In this document: positions 8,187 through 14,374 of the stretch, piece after piece
How the letters are laid out: each line of letters starts with the position of its first letter
How positions within the stretch are numbered: position 1 is the stretch's first letter
DNA from: a virus
Virus record (IMG/VR): IMGVR_UViG_3300008221_001522
Span: 1 to 28,949 of that record
Length of the DNA stretch: 28,949 bases
Reading direction: 5' to 3' (one strand)
The notes under the pieces: model-generated
The model's database searches: none
Told to the model about the DNA's origin: nothing
Seen by the model: only the letters and a program-made list of their open reading frames with translations
Made by a program: the position numbers and the translations under genes

Positions 8187-8440
8187 ACGGCGAAATGATG
8201 CTCAAACAGGCTGCTGCTATTGTGGGCAATCGCCGTGAGACTTATGGCGAGCCGTCCGCCTCTATGTCGGCCATTGCCAAACGCTGGTCGATCACCTTGG
8301 GCCAGCCAATCACGCCCTCGCAGGTGGCTCTGTGCCTGATTGATCTGAAACTGGCGCGGCTGGCCCATGACCCCGGACATCTCGACAGCATGATTGATGT
8401 TGCGGGCTATGCCGCCGTGCTGAAGGAGGTGAGCCGATGA
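8183..8440 (+). CDS. DUF6378 phage protein (85 aa)
   Basis: An 85-residue protein with the pattern I associate with DUF6378: an N-terminal helix, the RRETYGEP turn, a middle IDLKLARLAHDP segment and the ending DSMIDVAGYAAVL. The function of the family is not established. The pattern of conserved Asp and Arg in helices resembles small nucleotide-binding or MazG-like helical folds, but this is only an impression. The ATG overlaps the resolvase stop, and its own stop overlaps the next start by 4 bases; the whole set is translationally coupled. Confidence 0.8.
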   Translation: MNGEMMLKQAAAIVGNRRETYGEPSASMSAIAKRWSITLGQPITPSQVALCLIDLKLARLAHDPGHLDSMIDVAGYAAVLKEVSR

Positions 8441-8631
8441 GATGGCACCCTCCCGGATATGGCGGTACGCGCCGCAATGCCGATCAGGTCAAGCGTGATG
8501 GTTGGCAGGAGCAGGGCATGTTGGCGGTTTCCATTGAGGATGATCGCCTGACCTGGCCTGAGAAGGAACTCGTTCGCCAATTAGGCGACAGGCTCTATGG
8601 CAAACGAAAGGATGTAATTCATGAGCAATGA
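8437..8631 (+). CDS. Hypothetical small phage protein (64 aa)
   Basis: A 64-residue, highly charged protein beginning MRWHPPGYGGTRRNADQVKR. The N-terminal third is rich in Gly, Arg and aromatic residues; the remainder should be helical. A strong ribosome-binding site (AAGGAGG) precedes the ATG, which overlaps the previous stop by 4 bases. Its end overlaps the DUF6362 gene by 11 bases. I do not know its function. Similar short proteins sit next to DUF6378 and DUF6362 in related phages as far as I recall. Confidence 0.7.
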   Translation: MRWHPPGYGGTRRNADQVKRDGWQEQGMLAVSIEDDRLTWPEKELVRQLGDRLYGKRKDVIHEQ

Positions 8632-9064
8632 TCAATGGACAGCCTCACTTGTGGAGGAGCGGTTGGCGGAAGCCGCAGGGGTGTTGAAACGCCTGCCTGA
8701 AGAAAAGGTGCAGGGCTATTTCTCGGCCTGGCCTGATGTGGTTCACAACATCCATGAATCCTTTGGCTGGCATGATCCTGTGCTGCGCAGACCCTGGCCG
8801 TCACCCGGATCCATTGACCGGATGGATGAGGCGATGCAATGGCTGCAGTGGCTGGAAGCAGACGTTGCCAAGATCTGTTGGTTTCGGGCGGCGGGTGAAC
8901 GCTGGAAGAAGATCTGCGGACGGGTCGGTCTGCAGCGGACGGCAGTCCATCAACGCTACCTTTTTGGCCATTGTGTCATTGCCTGGAAGCTTAACGGTCA
9001 TAGGGTGCCGCGTAATTGTTCGCGCCGCAAAGTGATAGAAATAGTTCAATCGGCGAAGGCATGA
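8621..9064 (+). CDS. DUF6362 protein, probable HTH regulator
   Basis: A 147-residue protein matching my memory of DUF6362: a WPDVVHN segment, RPWPSPGSIDRMDEAMQWL (about residues 65-85) and a C-terminal helix-turn-helix-like part, RWKKICGRVGLQRTAVHQRY (about 99-118). The basic C-terminus and the helix-turn-helix suggest DNA binding. It is the last gene before the cos region, so it could be a late-gene regulator, but that is inference. The gene overlaps the previous one by 11 bases. A terminator-like palindrome follows 12 bases after the stop. Confidence 0.75.
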   Translation: MSNDQWTASLVEERLAEAAGVLKRLPEEKVQGYFSAWPDVVHNIHESFGWHDPVLRRPWPSPGSIDRMDEAMQWLQWLEADVAKICWFRAAGERWKKICGRVGLQRTAVHQRYLFGHCVIAWKLNGHRVPRNCSRRKVIEIVQSAKA

Positions 9065-9075
9065 GTAGGGGATAG

Positions 9076-9098
9076 AAAGGTGTTCGGCGAACACTTTT
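9076..9098. terminator. Terminator-like palindrome at the end of the early operon
   Basis: AAAGGTGTTC (9076-9085) pairs with GAACACTTTT (9089-9098) around GGC, one G-U pair included. The A-tract before and T-tract after make it compatible with a bidirectional intrinsic terminator, although the T-tract is short and forms part of the stem. It lies 12 bases after the DUF6362 stop. An operator palindrome is the alternative reading. Confidence 0.45.
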
Positions 9099-9211
9099 CG
9101 CGCGGACAAAAACGGCTGAATAGGCTACATTTTTTACCAAGCTTGCGAGAGGCGCGTCCGGGACGGGATGCCCTAAAGCAACAAAAATCCATCGAATTTG
9201 AGCGAAGTCAC

Positions 9212-9412
9212 GGGTCCTTCCTGGCCGATATCCTATGCGGGCGGGCTCAGCGCGGGATTTTCCTAGTGACGCCCTGAAAAAAGCCATTTCGTTTCGTTTG
9301 GACCGCAGCCGTCATCGCGGCTTGTCCGGCGGAAACGTTGGTGATGCGGACATCGCTCGCACGATCGATAAAACGAAACCAGCCCCCTGACCATTTCGTT
9401 TCAAAGCGAAAT
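9212..9412 (+). other. Putative lambda-type cos site (cosQ-cosN-cosB)
   Basis: GGGTCCT at 9212-9218 equals the lambda cosQ heptamer. Twenty bases further, GCGGGCGGGCTCAGCGCGGG (from 9237) closely resembles the lambda cosN context, including the CGCGGG followed by a short TTTT run (9251-9262). By alignment with lambda the 12-base cohesive end would be GGGCGGGCTCAG (9239-9250). Downstream, CCATTTCGTTTC occurs twice (9284-9295, 9391-9402). An inverted GTTTCGTTTT-type copy lies at 9370-9379, and CGAAAT follows at 9407-9412. These resemble in layout the terminase-binding R sites of cosB. The window also carries Nu1-like and gpA-like terminase genes, the family that uses such sites. The similarity is from memory of the lambda sequence; cutting is inferred. 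The region 9065-9448 otherwise holds no supported gene. Confidence 0.65.
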
Positions 9413-9448
9413 GCCATCGGTCTTGGCTATCCATTTAACGAGGTCATT

Positions 9449-10705
9449 TTGAGCGCACAGATCATCAATGTTGGTGACAAGGTCGAGATGGTTGCCATTG
9501 GCGATCTGGCCTGCCATCCGGAAAACCCGCGTCGGGGGAACCTTGATGAAATCCGCTCCAGCATCCGTGTGAACGGATTTTATGGGGCGCTGGTCGTTCA
9601 ACGCTCCACCGGTCACATCCTTGCGGGCAATCACCGCTTCATGGCCGCAGAGGCCGAAGGGCTGGGTAAGGTTCCGGTCATCTATGTGGATGCCGATGAC
9701 GATGATGCAAAAGCCATTCTGGTTGGAGACAATCGGCTTTCCGATCTGGCAGAGAATGATCCGGAATTATTGGCTGCCTTGTTGCAGGCGATCCAGTCGC
9801 GCGACGAAGGGCTGACTGGTACAGGCTACTCAGATGACGACCTTGCTCAAATGCTGGCCCAAGCCGCCGGTGATATGGGTGCAGAACTCGAAGGGGAAGA
9901 TGATATCCCCGACACCCCGGAACAGCCGGTAACCCGGCCCGGGGACCTCTGGACGCTTGGGAACCATCGACTGATTTGCGGTGATGCAACCATTGCCACC
10001 GATATTGAACGCTTGCTCGGTTCGGTCAAACCGCTGCTCATGGTCACCGACCCGCCCTATGGGGTCGAGTATGATCCGGACTGGCGGAACAAGGCTGGGG
10101 CTGCAGCGACCAAGCGCACGGGCAAAGTGCTTAATGATGATCGGGCCGATTGGTACGATGCTTGGGTCTTGTTCCCAGGTGACGTTGCCTATGTCTGGCA
10201 CGGCGCGTTGCATGCGACGACAGTTGCCGACAGCTTGGAACGCGCTCACTTCAATGTTCGCTCCCAGATTATCTGGGCCAAGGAACGTCTGGTGCTTAGC
10301 CGTGGTGATTACCATTGGCAGCATGAACCTTGCTGGTATGCGGTCAAAAAGACCGGCAAGGGGCACTGGGCTGGTGACCGGAAGCAAACGACGCTCTGGC
10401 AGATCTCCAGCCGTGACCAAGATGCGGAAACCGTGCACGGGACGCAAAAGCCAGTGGAATGTATGCGCCGTCCCATTTTGAACAATTCGAGCCCGGGCCA
10501 GGCTGTCTATGAACCCTTCATGGGATCGGGGACGACCCTGATTGCAGCCGAAAGCACGGGGCGGGTCTGTTATGGCGTAGAATTAAATCCGGCCTACGTG
10601 GATGTCGCTATTGCGCGCTGGCAAAACGTCACTGGTCAAAAAGCCATATTGGACGGCGACGGCCGTTCGTTTGAAGAAATCAAGAGTGGGAGGCTGGATA
10701 CGTGA
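9449..10705 (+). CDS. ParB-like domain fused to DNA methyltransferase (DPPY class)
   Basis: A 418-residue fusion. The N-terminal 110 residues are a ParB/sulfiredoxin-like domain (HPENPRRG at 23-30, GALVVQRSTGHILAGNHR at 46-63). A linker follows, then a beta-class methyltransferase: catalytic DPPY (201-204) first and the SAM-binding FMGSGTT (357-363) last. DPPY enzymes methylate adenine N6 or cytosine N4; the target site cannot be read from sequence. It probably protects phage DNA or acts in regulation; no cognate restriction gene is adjacent. I prefer the TTG at 9449 (GAGG 5 bases upstream, start right before the ParB domain). ATG 9344 would extend the protein into the cos region. The stop overlaps the next GTG. 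Confidence 0.87.
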   Translation: MSAQIINVGDKVEMVAIGDLACHPENPRRGNLDEIRSSIRVNGFYGALVVQRSTGHILAGNHRFMAAEAEGLGKVPVIYVDADDDDAKAILVGDNRLSDLAENDPELLAALLQAIQSRDEGLTGTGYSDDDLAQMLAQAAGDMGAELEGEDDIPDTPEQPVTRPGDLWTLGNHRLICGDATIATDIERLLGSVKPLLMVTDPPYGVEYDPDWRNKAGAAATKRTGKVLNDDRADWYDAWVLFPGDVAYVWHGALHATTVADSLERAHFNVRSQIIWAKERLVLSRGDYHWQHEPCWYAVKKTGKGHWAGDRKQTTLWQISSRDQDAETVHGTQKPVECMRRPILNNSSPGQAVYEPFMGSGTTLIAAESTGRVCYGVELNPAYVDVAIARWQNVTGQKAILDGDGRSFEEIKSGRLDT

Positions 10706-10929
10706 GACAGTCCAGACGTATGTCTTTTTTGGAATCACTAACCAACGTCGCCGTTGGCTACGGCGTGGCGGTTACAGCCCAGATCGCTGTATTCCCTTTG
10801 TTCGGTCTCCATGTGCCGCTTGCCGATAATCTTATGATCGGCGCGATTTTCACAGCCATCTCGATTTTACGCAGTTATACCCTGCGCCGTATCTTCGAAG
10901 AAATTCGGGTTCGGAAGGTCTGGAGCTGA
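10702..10929 (+). CDS. DUF7220 small membrane protein (75 aa)
   Basis: A 75-residue protein with two hydrophobic segments (about residues 14-33 and 42-58) separated by a short loop. It has a basic N-terminus and a C-terminus ending in Arg-rich RRIFEEIRVRKVW. It matches the DUF7220 pattern (ANVAVGYG-like and RSYTLRR segments) that I recall from alphaproteobacterial phages. It should sit in the inner membrane; holin-like or regulatory roles are possible but unsupported. The start is GTG, overlapping the methylase stop (GTGA), with GGGAGG 9 bases upstream. The stop lies 1 base from the end of the leftward DUF3489 gene, so the two transcription units converge with no terminator between them. Confidence 0.75.
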   Translation: MRQSRRMSFLESLTNVAVGYGVAVTAQIAVFPLFGLHVPLADNLMIGAIFTAISILRSYTLRRIFEEIRVRKVWS

Positions 10930-10930
10930 G

Positions 10931-11371
10931 TCACGCTTCGGTGTGAATACGATAGACCTGCTTGCCGCTGTAAGACTGCTCGTTGACCACATTGAGGCCG
11001 AGTTTCTTGCGTAGCACATTGCTGATGGCTCCGCGCACCGTGTGTGGCTGCCAACCGGTCGCTTTCGTCAGTTCTTCGATAGAAGCGCCTGAGCCGGTTT
11101 GAAGCATATCAATGAGGATGGATTGTTTGGTGATCCGCTTGGGTCGAGCTGTTTTGACCTTTTGGGGAACGACAGGTTTTGGCGCTTCGATCATAGTCAA
11201 TCCAGCGGCCTGAAGGATCTCACCCTGGGTCAGCTTGTGCTCTTTCATCAGCTCCATGACCCGATCAATGGCCTTGGATTTGTAATTGAAAGATTTGGCG
11301 GTGGTTGGCGTTCCAGTGATGGTTTCGATCGCACGGGCCAGTTGGCTGACTTTGAGTTTCTTGATTTCCAT
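10931..11371 (-). CDS. DUF3489 winged-helix protein
   Basis: A 146-residue basic protein. The N-terminal 55 residues are helical, a Pro/Lys linker (about 64-80) follows, and the C-terminal 65 residues form a winged helix-turn-helix characteristic of DUF3489 (SILIDMLQTGSGASIEELTK, then TGWQPHTVRGAISNVLRKK). The fold indicates DNA binding, probably transcriptional regulation of its own operon or of the late genes starting 300 bases away. The start has GGAG 9 bases upstream and lies 15 bases after the stop of the 82-aa gene, so the two form a leftward operon. It is oriented against all surrounding phage genes. Confidence 0.83.
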   Translation of the reverse strand: MEIKKLKVSQLARAIETITGTPTTAKSFNYKSKAIDRVMELMKEHKLTQGEILQAAGLTMIEAPKPVVPQKVKTARPKRITKQSILIDMLQTGSGASIEELTKATGWQPHTVRGAISNVLRKKLGLNVVNEQSYSGKQVYRIHTEA

Positions 11372-11386
11372 GGTTTTCGTCTCCGC

Positions 11387-11635
11387 TCAGTAATTTTCTT
11401 TGAAGGCGTAAAAGCGGACGGTCTTGCCACCCGGCATGTTGACCCGGGCAATCGGCGCATCGAGGTCAATTCGGCTGGTGTCGATCATGTTGATCGCTTG
11501 GCTTTCGGTCTTGCCTGTGTGGTAGCCGATAAAGTGGGTGACCATTTCAATGAGCTCGTCCTGACTTGAGGCCCGGTTCCAAGGACGGGGCAATTTGGTG
11601 CTGTCGTCGTTCATCATGATGGCAATGCTGGTCAT
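11387..11635 (-). CDS. Hypothetical protein, first gene of leftward operon (82 aa)
   Basis: An 82-residue protein of unknown family, slightly acidic and soluble, with no membrane segment. The middle (about 24-50) should be helical, and the end (RVNMPGGKTVRFYAF) looks like two beta strands. A good ribosome-binding site (AAGGA) precedes the ATG at 11635; an in-frame ATG six codons in is the alternative. It is the promoter-proximal gene of the leftward unit and is followed by DUF3489. A 49-bp palindrome lies 9 bases upstream of the start, so expression is probably controlled there. Confidence 0.68.
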   Translation of the reverse strand: MTSIAIMMNDDSTKLPRPWNRASSQDELIEMVTHFIGYHTGKTESQAINMIDTSRIDLDAPIARVNMPGGKTVRFYAFKENY

Positions 11636-11643
11636 GGATTTTC

Positions 11644-11692
11644 CTTTCGATTCAAGCGTTTGACTGAATTCAGTAACGCTCTTAATCGAAAG
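11644..11692. promoter_or_regulatory. Extended 49-bp palindrome upstream of the leftward operon
   Basis: Three nested inverted repeats share one centre: CTTTCGATT/AATCGAAAG (11644-11652 and 11684-11692), AGCGTT/AACGCT (11655-11660 and 11675-11680), and ACTGAATTCAGT (11663-11674). Only 7 bases are unpaired. There is no terminal T-tract, so it is better read as an operator, or as a leader RNA hairpin, than as a terminator. The DUF3489 winged-helix protein is an obvious candidate binder. Confidence 0.6.
11660..11688 (+). promoter_or_regulatory. Weak candidate promoter for the terminase operon
   Basis: TTGACT (11660-11665), a good -35 box, is followed after 17 bases by TAATCG (11683-11688), a poor -10 box. 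It lies inside the palindrome and points toward the terminase genes. The overlap would let one repressor control both directions. The evidence is sequence resemblance to sigma-70 boxes only. Confidence 0.3.
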
Positions 11693-11699
11693 TGCATCA

Positions 11700-11712
11700 A
11701 GTCTAATAGACT
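11700..11712. promoter_or_regulatory. Second short palindrome before small terminase
   Basis: AGTCTAATAGACT is a perfect inverted repeat of 6-bp arms around one base. It lies 25 bases before the small terminase start and 8 bases after the 49-bp palindrome. A TGTAAT hexamer overlaps its right end. It could be an operator half of the same control region. Confidence 0.4.
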
Positions 11713-11736
11713 GTAATTAATCACCTTTTGGCGGTC

Positions 11737-12312
11737 ATGTCGGATAACACGCAGCCCATTTCCGTGATCTCGAGCCTGCTCGATATCTCCGAGCGTCGGG
11801 TTCAGCAATTATCGAAGGCAGGTGTCATTCCGAAGGCAGCAAGGGGCCGATACGAGCTTATTGGGTCCGTGCGCGGCTATATCCGCCATCTGCGTGATCT
11901 CAATCTTAAAGGAGAGGTGGGAAACGCCGATTATGGAACGGAACGTGCCCGGTTGGTGAAGGCCAAGGCTGACCTTGCGGAGATGGAGGCCTCCCAGATG
12001 CGAGGAGATTTACTCTCCGCTCCTGACGTGAAAGTGGCCTGGACGGAAATCGTGGCGCTGATGCGTGCACGGCTGCTGGTGCTGCCTGACAAAATCGCAC
12101 CGGTGGTTCATGAAACGACAAGCCTCAACCAAGCAAGGGACGTCATCAAAAAGGCAGTCCACGAAGTGCTCAAGGAAATCGCCGAAACGGACGTTGAAAT
12201 CGTCCATCACATTGATGGGGACGACAGCATTGCAGCTGGTGGCGAAACAAACGCTGGAAGCGGCAGCACCACCTCCAGATCTGACCGTAAGTCAGTGGGC
12301 GGACAAAAATAG
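11737..12312 (+). CDS. Terminase small subunit (Nu1-like DNA-packaging protein)
   Basis: A 191-residue protein. The N-terminal 60 residues form a winged helix-turn-helix as in lambda Nu1 (ISSLLDISERRVQQLSKAG, then GRYELIGSVRGYIRHL). A helical region with YGTERARLVKAKADLAEME (about 75-95) follows, which is the classic signature of this family. The last 35 residues are low-complexity Ser/Gly/Thr. It should bind the cos region and recruit the large subunit. The ATG at 11737 begins three codons after an in-frame TTG (11728); neither has a strong ribosome-binding site. It overlaps the large subunit gene by 98 bases. Confidence 0.87.
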   Translation: MSDNTQPISVISSLLDISERRVQQLSKAGVIPKAARGRYELIGSVRGYIRHLRDLNLKGEVGNADYGTERARLVKAKADLAEMEASQMRGDLLSAPDVKVAWTEIVALMRARLLVLPDKIAPVVHETTSLNQARDVIKKAVHEVLKEIAETDVEIVHHIDGDDSIAAGGETNAGSGSTTSRSDRKSVGGQK

Positions 12313-14152
12313 ACGGTTGAGCTCTGAAGCGAGCTCCGAACCCGGACAATGGGTAACGGAACGCGCCGAGTATCAACGTGGAATCATGAACGCCATTTCT
12401 GATGCCTCGGTGGAAACCATTGTCGTGAAGACCTCGGCCCAAGTCGGCAAGACGGAATGTATTCTGAACACGGTTGGTTATCACGTCGATCAAGACCCAT
12501 CACCCATCATGGTGGTGATGCCGACGGAACGAGATGCCGAGACCTGGTCGAAGGACCGCTTTGCACCCATGGCGCGGGATACGCCGTGTCTTCGTGGGAA
12601 GCTGTCGGATCCGAAGTCCAGGGATGGGTCAAACAAGATCCTGCATAAGAAGTTTACGGGTGGTCATCTGACGATCGTTGGTGCTAATGCTCCGTCCGGC
12701 TTGGCCATGCGCCCGATCCGGGTCTTGCTGTGCGATGAAGTCGATCGCTATCCGCCCAGTGCCGGTGCGGAAGGCGACCCAGTTAATCTGGCGCGAAAAC
12801 GGACAGTGACGTTCTGGAACCGCAAGATCGTTCTGGTCTCAACGCCGACGATCAAGGGCGTGAGCCGGATTGATGCGGCTTGGGAAGAGAGTGACAAACG
12901 GCGTTTCTGGGTGCCTTGCCCGGACTGCGGAACCCATCAGGTTTTGCGATGGGAACAGGTCCATTGGGAAAAAGACGCTGCTGGTGCCCACCTCCCGGAA
13001 ACGGCTCACTACGTTTGTGAGGAGTGTGGCTCGGTTTGGTCTGATGCACAGCGGTGGTCTGTAATCCGCCATGGTGAATGGCGAGCAGAAAACCCTTTCG
13101 CCGGGATCGCAGGGTTCCATCTGAATGAAATTTATTCGCCATGGGTTCGATTGGAAAACATGGTCCGAGCGTTTTTATCTGCCAAAGCCCAAGGGGCTGA
13201 GGGTATGAAGACCTTCGTGAATACCTCCCTTGGTGAGACCTGGGTCGAGACCGGCGAAGCCCCAGATTGGGAACGTTTATACGATCAGCGCCAGCTCTGG
13301 TCTCCAGGGACGGTGCCGAAGGGTGGTCTGTTTTTGACGGCGGGAGCCGATATTCAAAAAGACCGCATCGAAGCCGATGTCTGGGCCTGGGGGCGGGGAC
13401 TGGAAAGCTGGCTGGTTGATCACATTGTGATCGAGGGCGGTCCGCATGACCCAGACCCATGGCTGAAGCTGGAAGGTCTATTGGATCAATCCTGGCCCCA
13501 TGAAAGTGGTGCCCATCTTCGTATCGCCAAGTTGGCGGTCGATACCGGTTATGAAGCTTCGGCTGTTTATGCCTGGGCGCGGCGGGTCGGTTTTGGTCAG
13601 GTTGCACCCATCAAAGGTGTTGAAGGGTTCAATCGATCAAGCCCGGTGTCAGGCCCCACGTTTGTGGATGCGACCGATGGCGGCAAGAAGCTCAAACGCG
13701 GTGCGCGGCTTTGGACGGTTTCTGTCTCGACCTTCAAGTCTGAGACCTACCGTTTTCTAAGAGCGGCCCGCCCAACGGATGAGGAGAGAGCCGAGGGTGC
13801 CGAGTATTTACCGGGCACGGTTCATCTGCCGACATGGGTGGAGACGGAATGGCTGAAACAGCTGGTCGCCGAGCAGCTTGTCACCGTCAAGAACAAACGC
13901 GGGTTTACCCGCCTTGAATGGCAAAAACTGCGTGAGCGCAACGAAGCTTTGGATTGCCGGGTCTATGCCCGGGCTGCAGCCTGGATTGCGGGAGCTGATC
14001 GATGGTCTGATGAAAAGTGGTCAGACCTGGAAGATCAGCTTGGCGTTCCGGCTGGAGATACCGAAGCAGCGGGTATGATCAACCGCCCGTCCAACCCGCC
14101 GACGGAAAAGCGCCGTTCGGATTGGTTGGGGCGGCGCGAAAACTGGTTTTAA
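12215..14152 (+). CDS. Terminase large subunit (lambda gpA family)
   Basis: A 645-residue motor-nuclease close to the 641 residues of lambda gpA. The N-terminus carries SQWADKNRRLSSE, equivalent to the gpA WADANYYLPKES segment. Walker A is SAQVGKT (74-80) and Walker B LLCDE (Asp174/Glu175). Two CxxC pairs (235/238 and 268/271) suggest a zinc site. The nuclease domain carries Asp379 (AGADIQKD), Asp443 (AVDTGYE) and a late Asp in EALDCRVYA. It would cut cos and pump DNA into proheads. I chose ATG 12215 because it gives the gpA length; the frame is open upstream to 12065, but there it only mirrors the small subunit gene. Confidence 0.93.
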   Translation: MGTTALQLVAKQTLEAAAPPPDLTVSQWADKNRRLSSEASSEPGQWVTERAEYQRGIMNAISDASVETIVVKTSAQVGKTECILNTVGYHVDQDPSPIMVVMPTERDAETWSKDRFAPMARDTPCLRGKLSDPKSRDGSNKILHKKFTGGHLTIVGANAPSGLAMRPIRVLLCDEVDRYPPSAGAEGDPVNLARKRTVTFWNRKIVLVSTPTIKGVSRIDAAWEESDKRRFWVPCPDCGTHQVLRWEQVHWEKDAAGAHLPETAHYVCEECGSVWSDAQRWSVIRHGEWRAENPFAGIAGFHLNEIYSPWVRLENMVRAFLSAKAQGAEGMKTFVNTSLGETWVETGEAPDWERLYDQRQLWSPGTVPKGGLFLTAGADIQKDRIEADVWAWGRGLESWLVDHIVIEGGPHDPDPWLKLEGLLDQSWPHESGAHLRIAKLAVDTGYEASAVYAWARRVGFGQVAPIKGVEGFNRSSPVSGPTFVDATDGGKKLKRGARLWTVSVSTFKSETYRFLRAARPTDEERAEGAEYLPGTVHLPTWVETEWLKQLVAEQLVTVKNKRGFTRLEWQKLRERNEALDCRVYARAAAWIAGADRWSDEKWSDLEDQLGVPAGDTEAAGMINRPSNPPTEKRRSDWLGRRENWF

Positions 14153-14164
14153 GGAAAAACTCTG

Positions 14165-14374
14165 ATGACGTCTTGGTCAGGTACAGAACTGGCGGCGCTG
14201 AAACGCGCCTATGCCAGCGGGACGTTGCGCGTCAGTTATGACGGTAAATCCGTCGAATATGGATCGGCGGAGGATCTGCTCAGCCGGATCAGAACCATTG
14301 AGCGGGAGCTTGCCGGAGAAAACAAAACATTGCCAATAGCTGGGTTTGCTGGCTTTCGTCGGGGTAATTCCTGA
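14165..14374 (+). CDS. Head-tail joining protein gpW-like
   Basis: A 69-residue protein, lambda gpW being 68. The layout is the same: an N-terminal helix ending LKRAYASGTLRVSYDGKSV, a beta hairpin, a second helix with DLLSRIRTIERELAG, and a Gly/Phe/Arg-rich tail. gpW stabilises DNA in the filled head and forms part of the connector. It sits between terminase and portal exactly as in lambda. AAGGA lies 9 bases upstream of the ATG, and the stop overlaps the portal start by one base (TGATG). Confidence 0.85.
   Translation: MTSWSGTELAALKRAYASGTLRVSYDGKSVEYGSAEDLLSRIRTIERELAGENKTLPIAGFAGFRRGNS

Noticed and set aside
9080-9277. Possible 65-residue gene across the cos region
   Set aside because: No ribosome-binding site and no family resemblance; the DNA is better explained as packaging site. 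A leftward frame at 8991-9287 fails for the same reasons.
9338-9448. N-terminal extension of the methyltransferase to TTG/GTG/ATG at 9338-9344
   Set aside because: The extension spans the cosB-like repeats and adds no domain; TTG 9449 has a better ribosome-binding site. The choice remains uncertain.
12852-13607. Leftward frame of 251 residues inside the large terminase gene
   Set aside because: Shadow of a recognised gene; composition (many Pro, His, Arg) is that of a non-coding frame.
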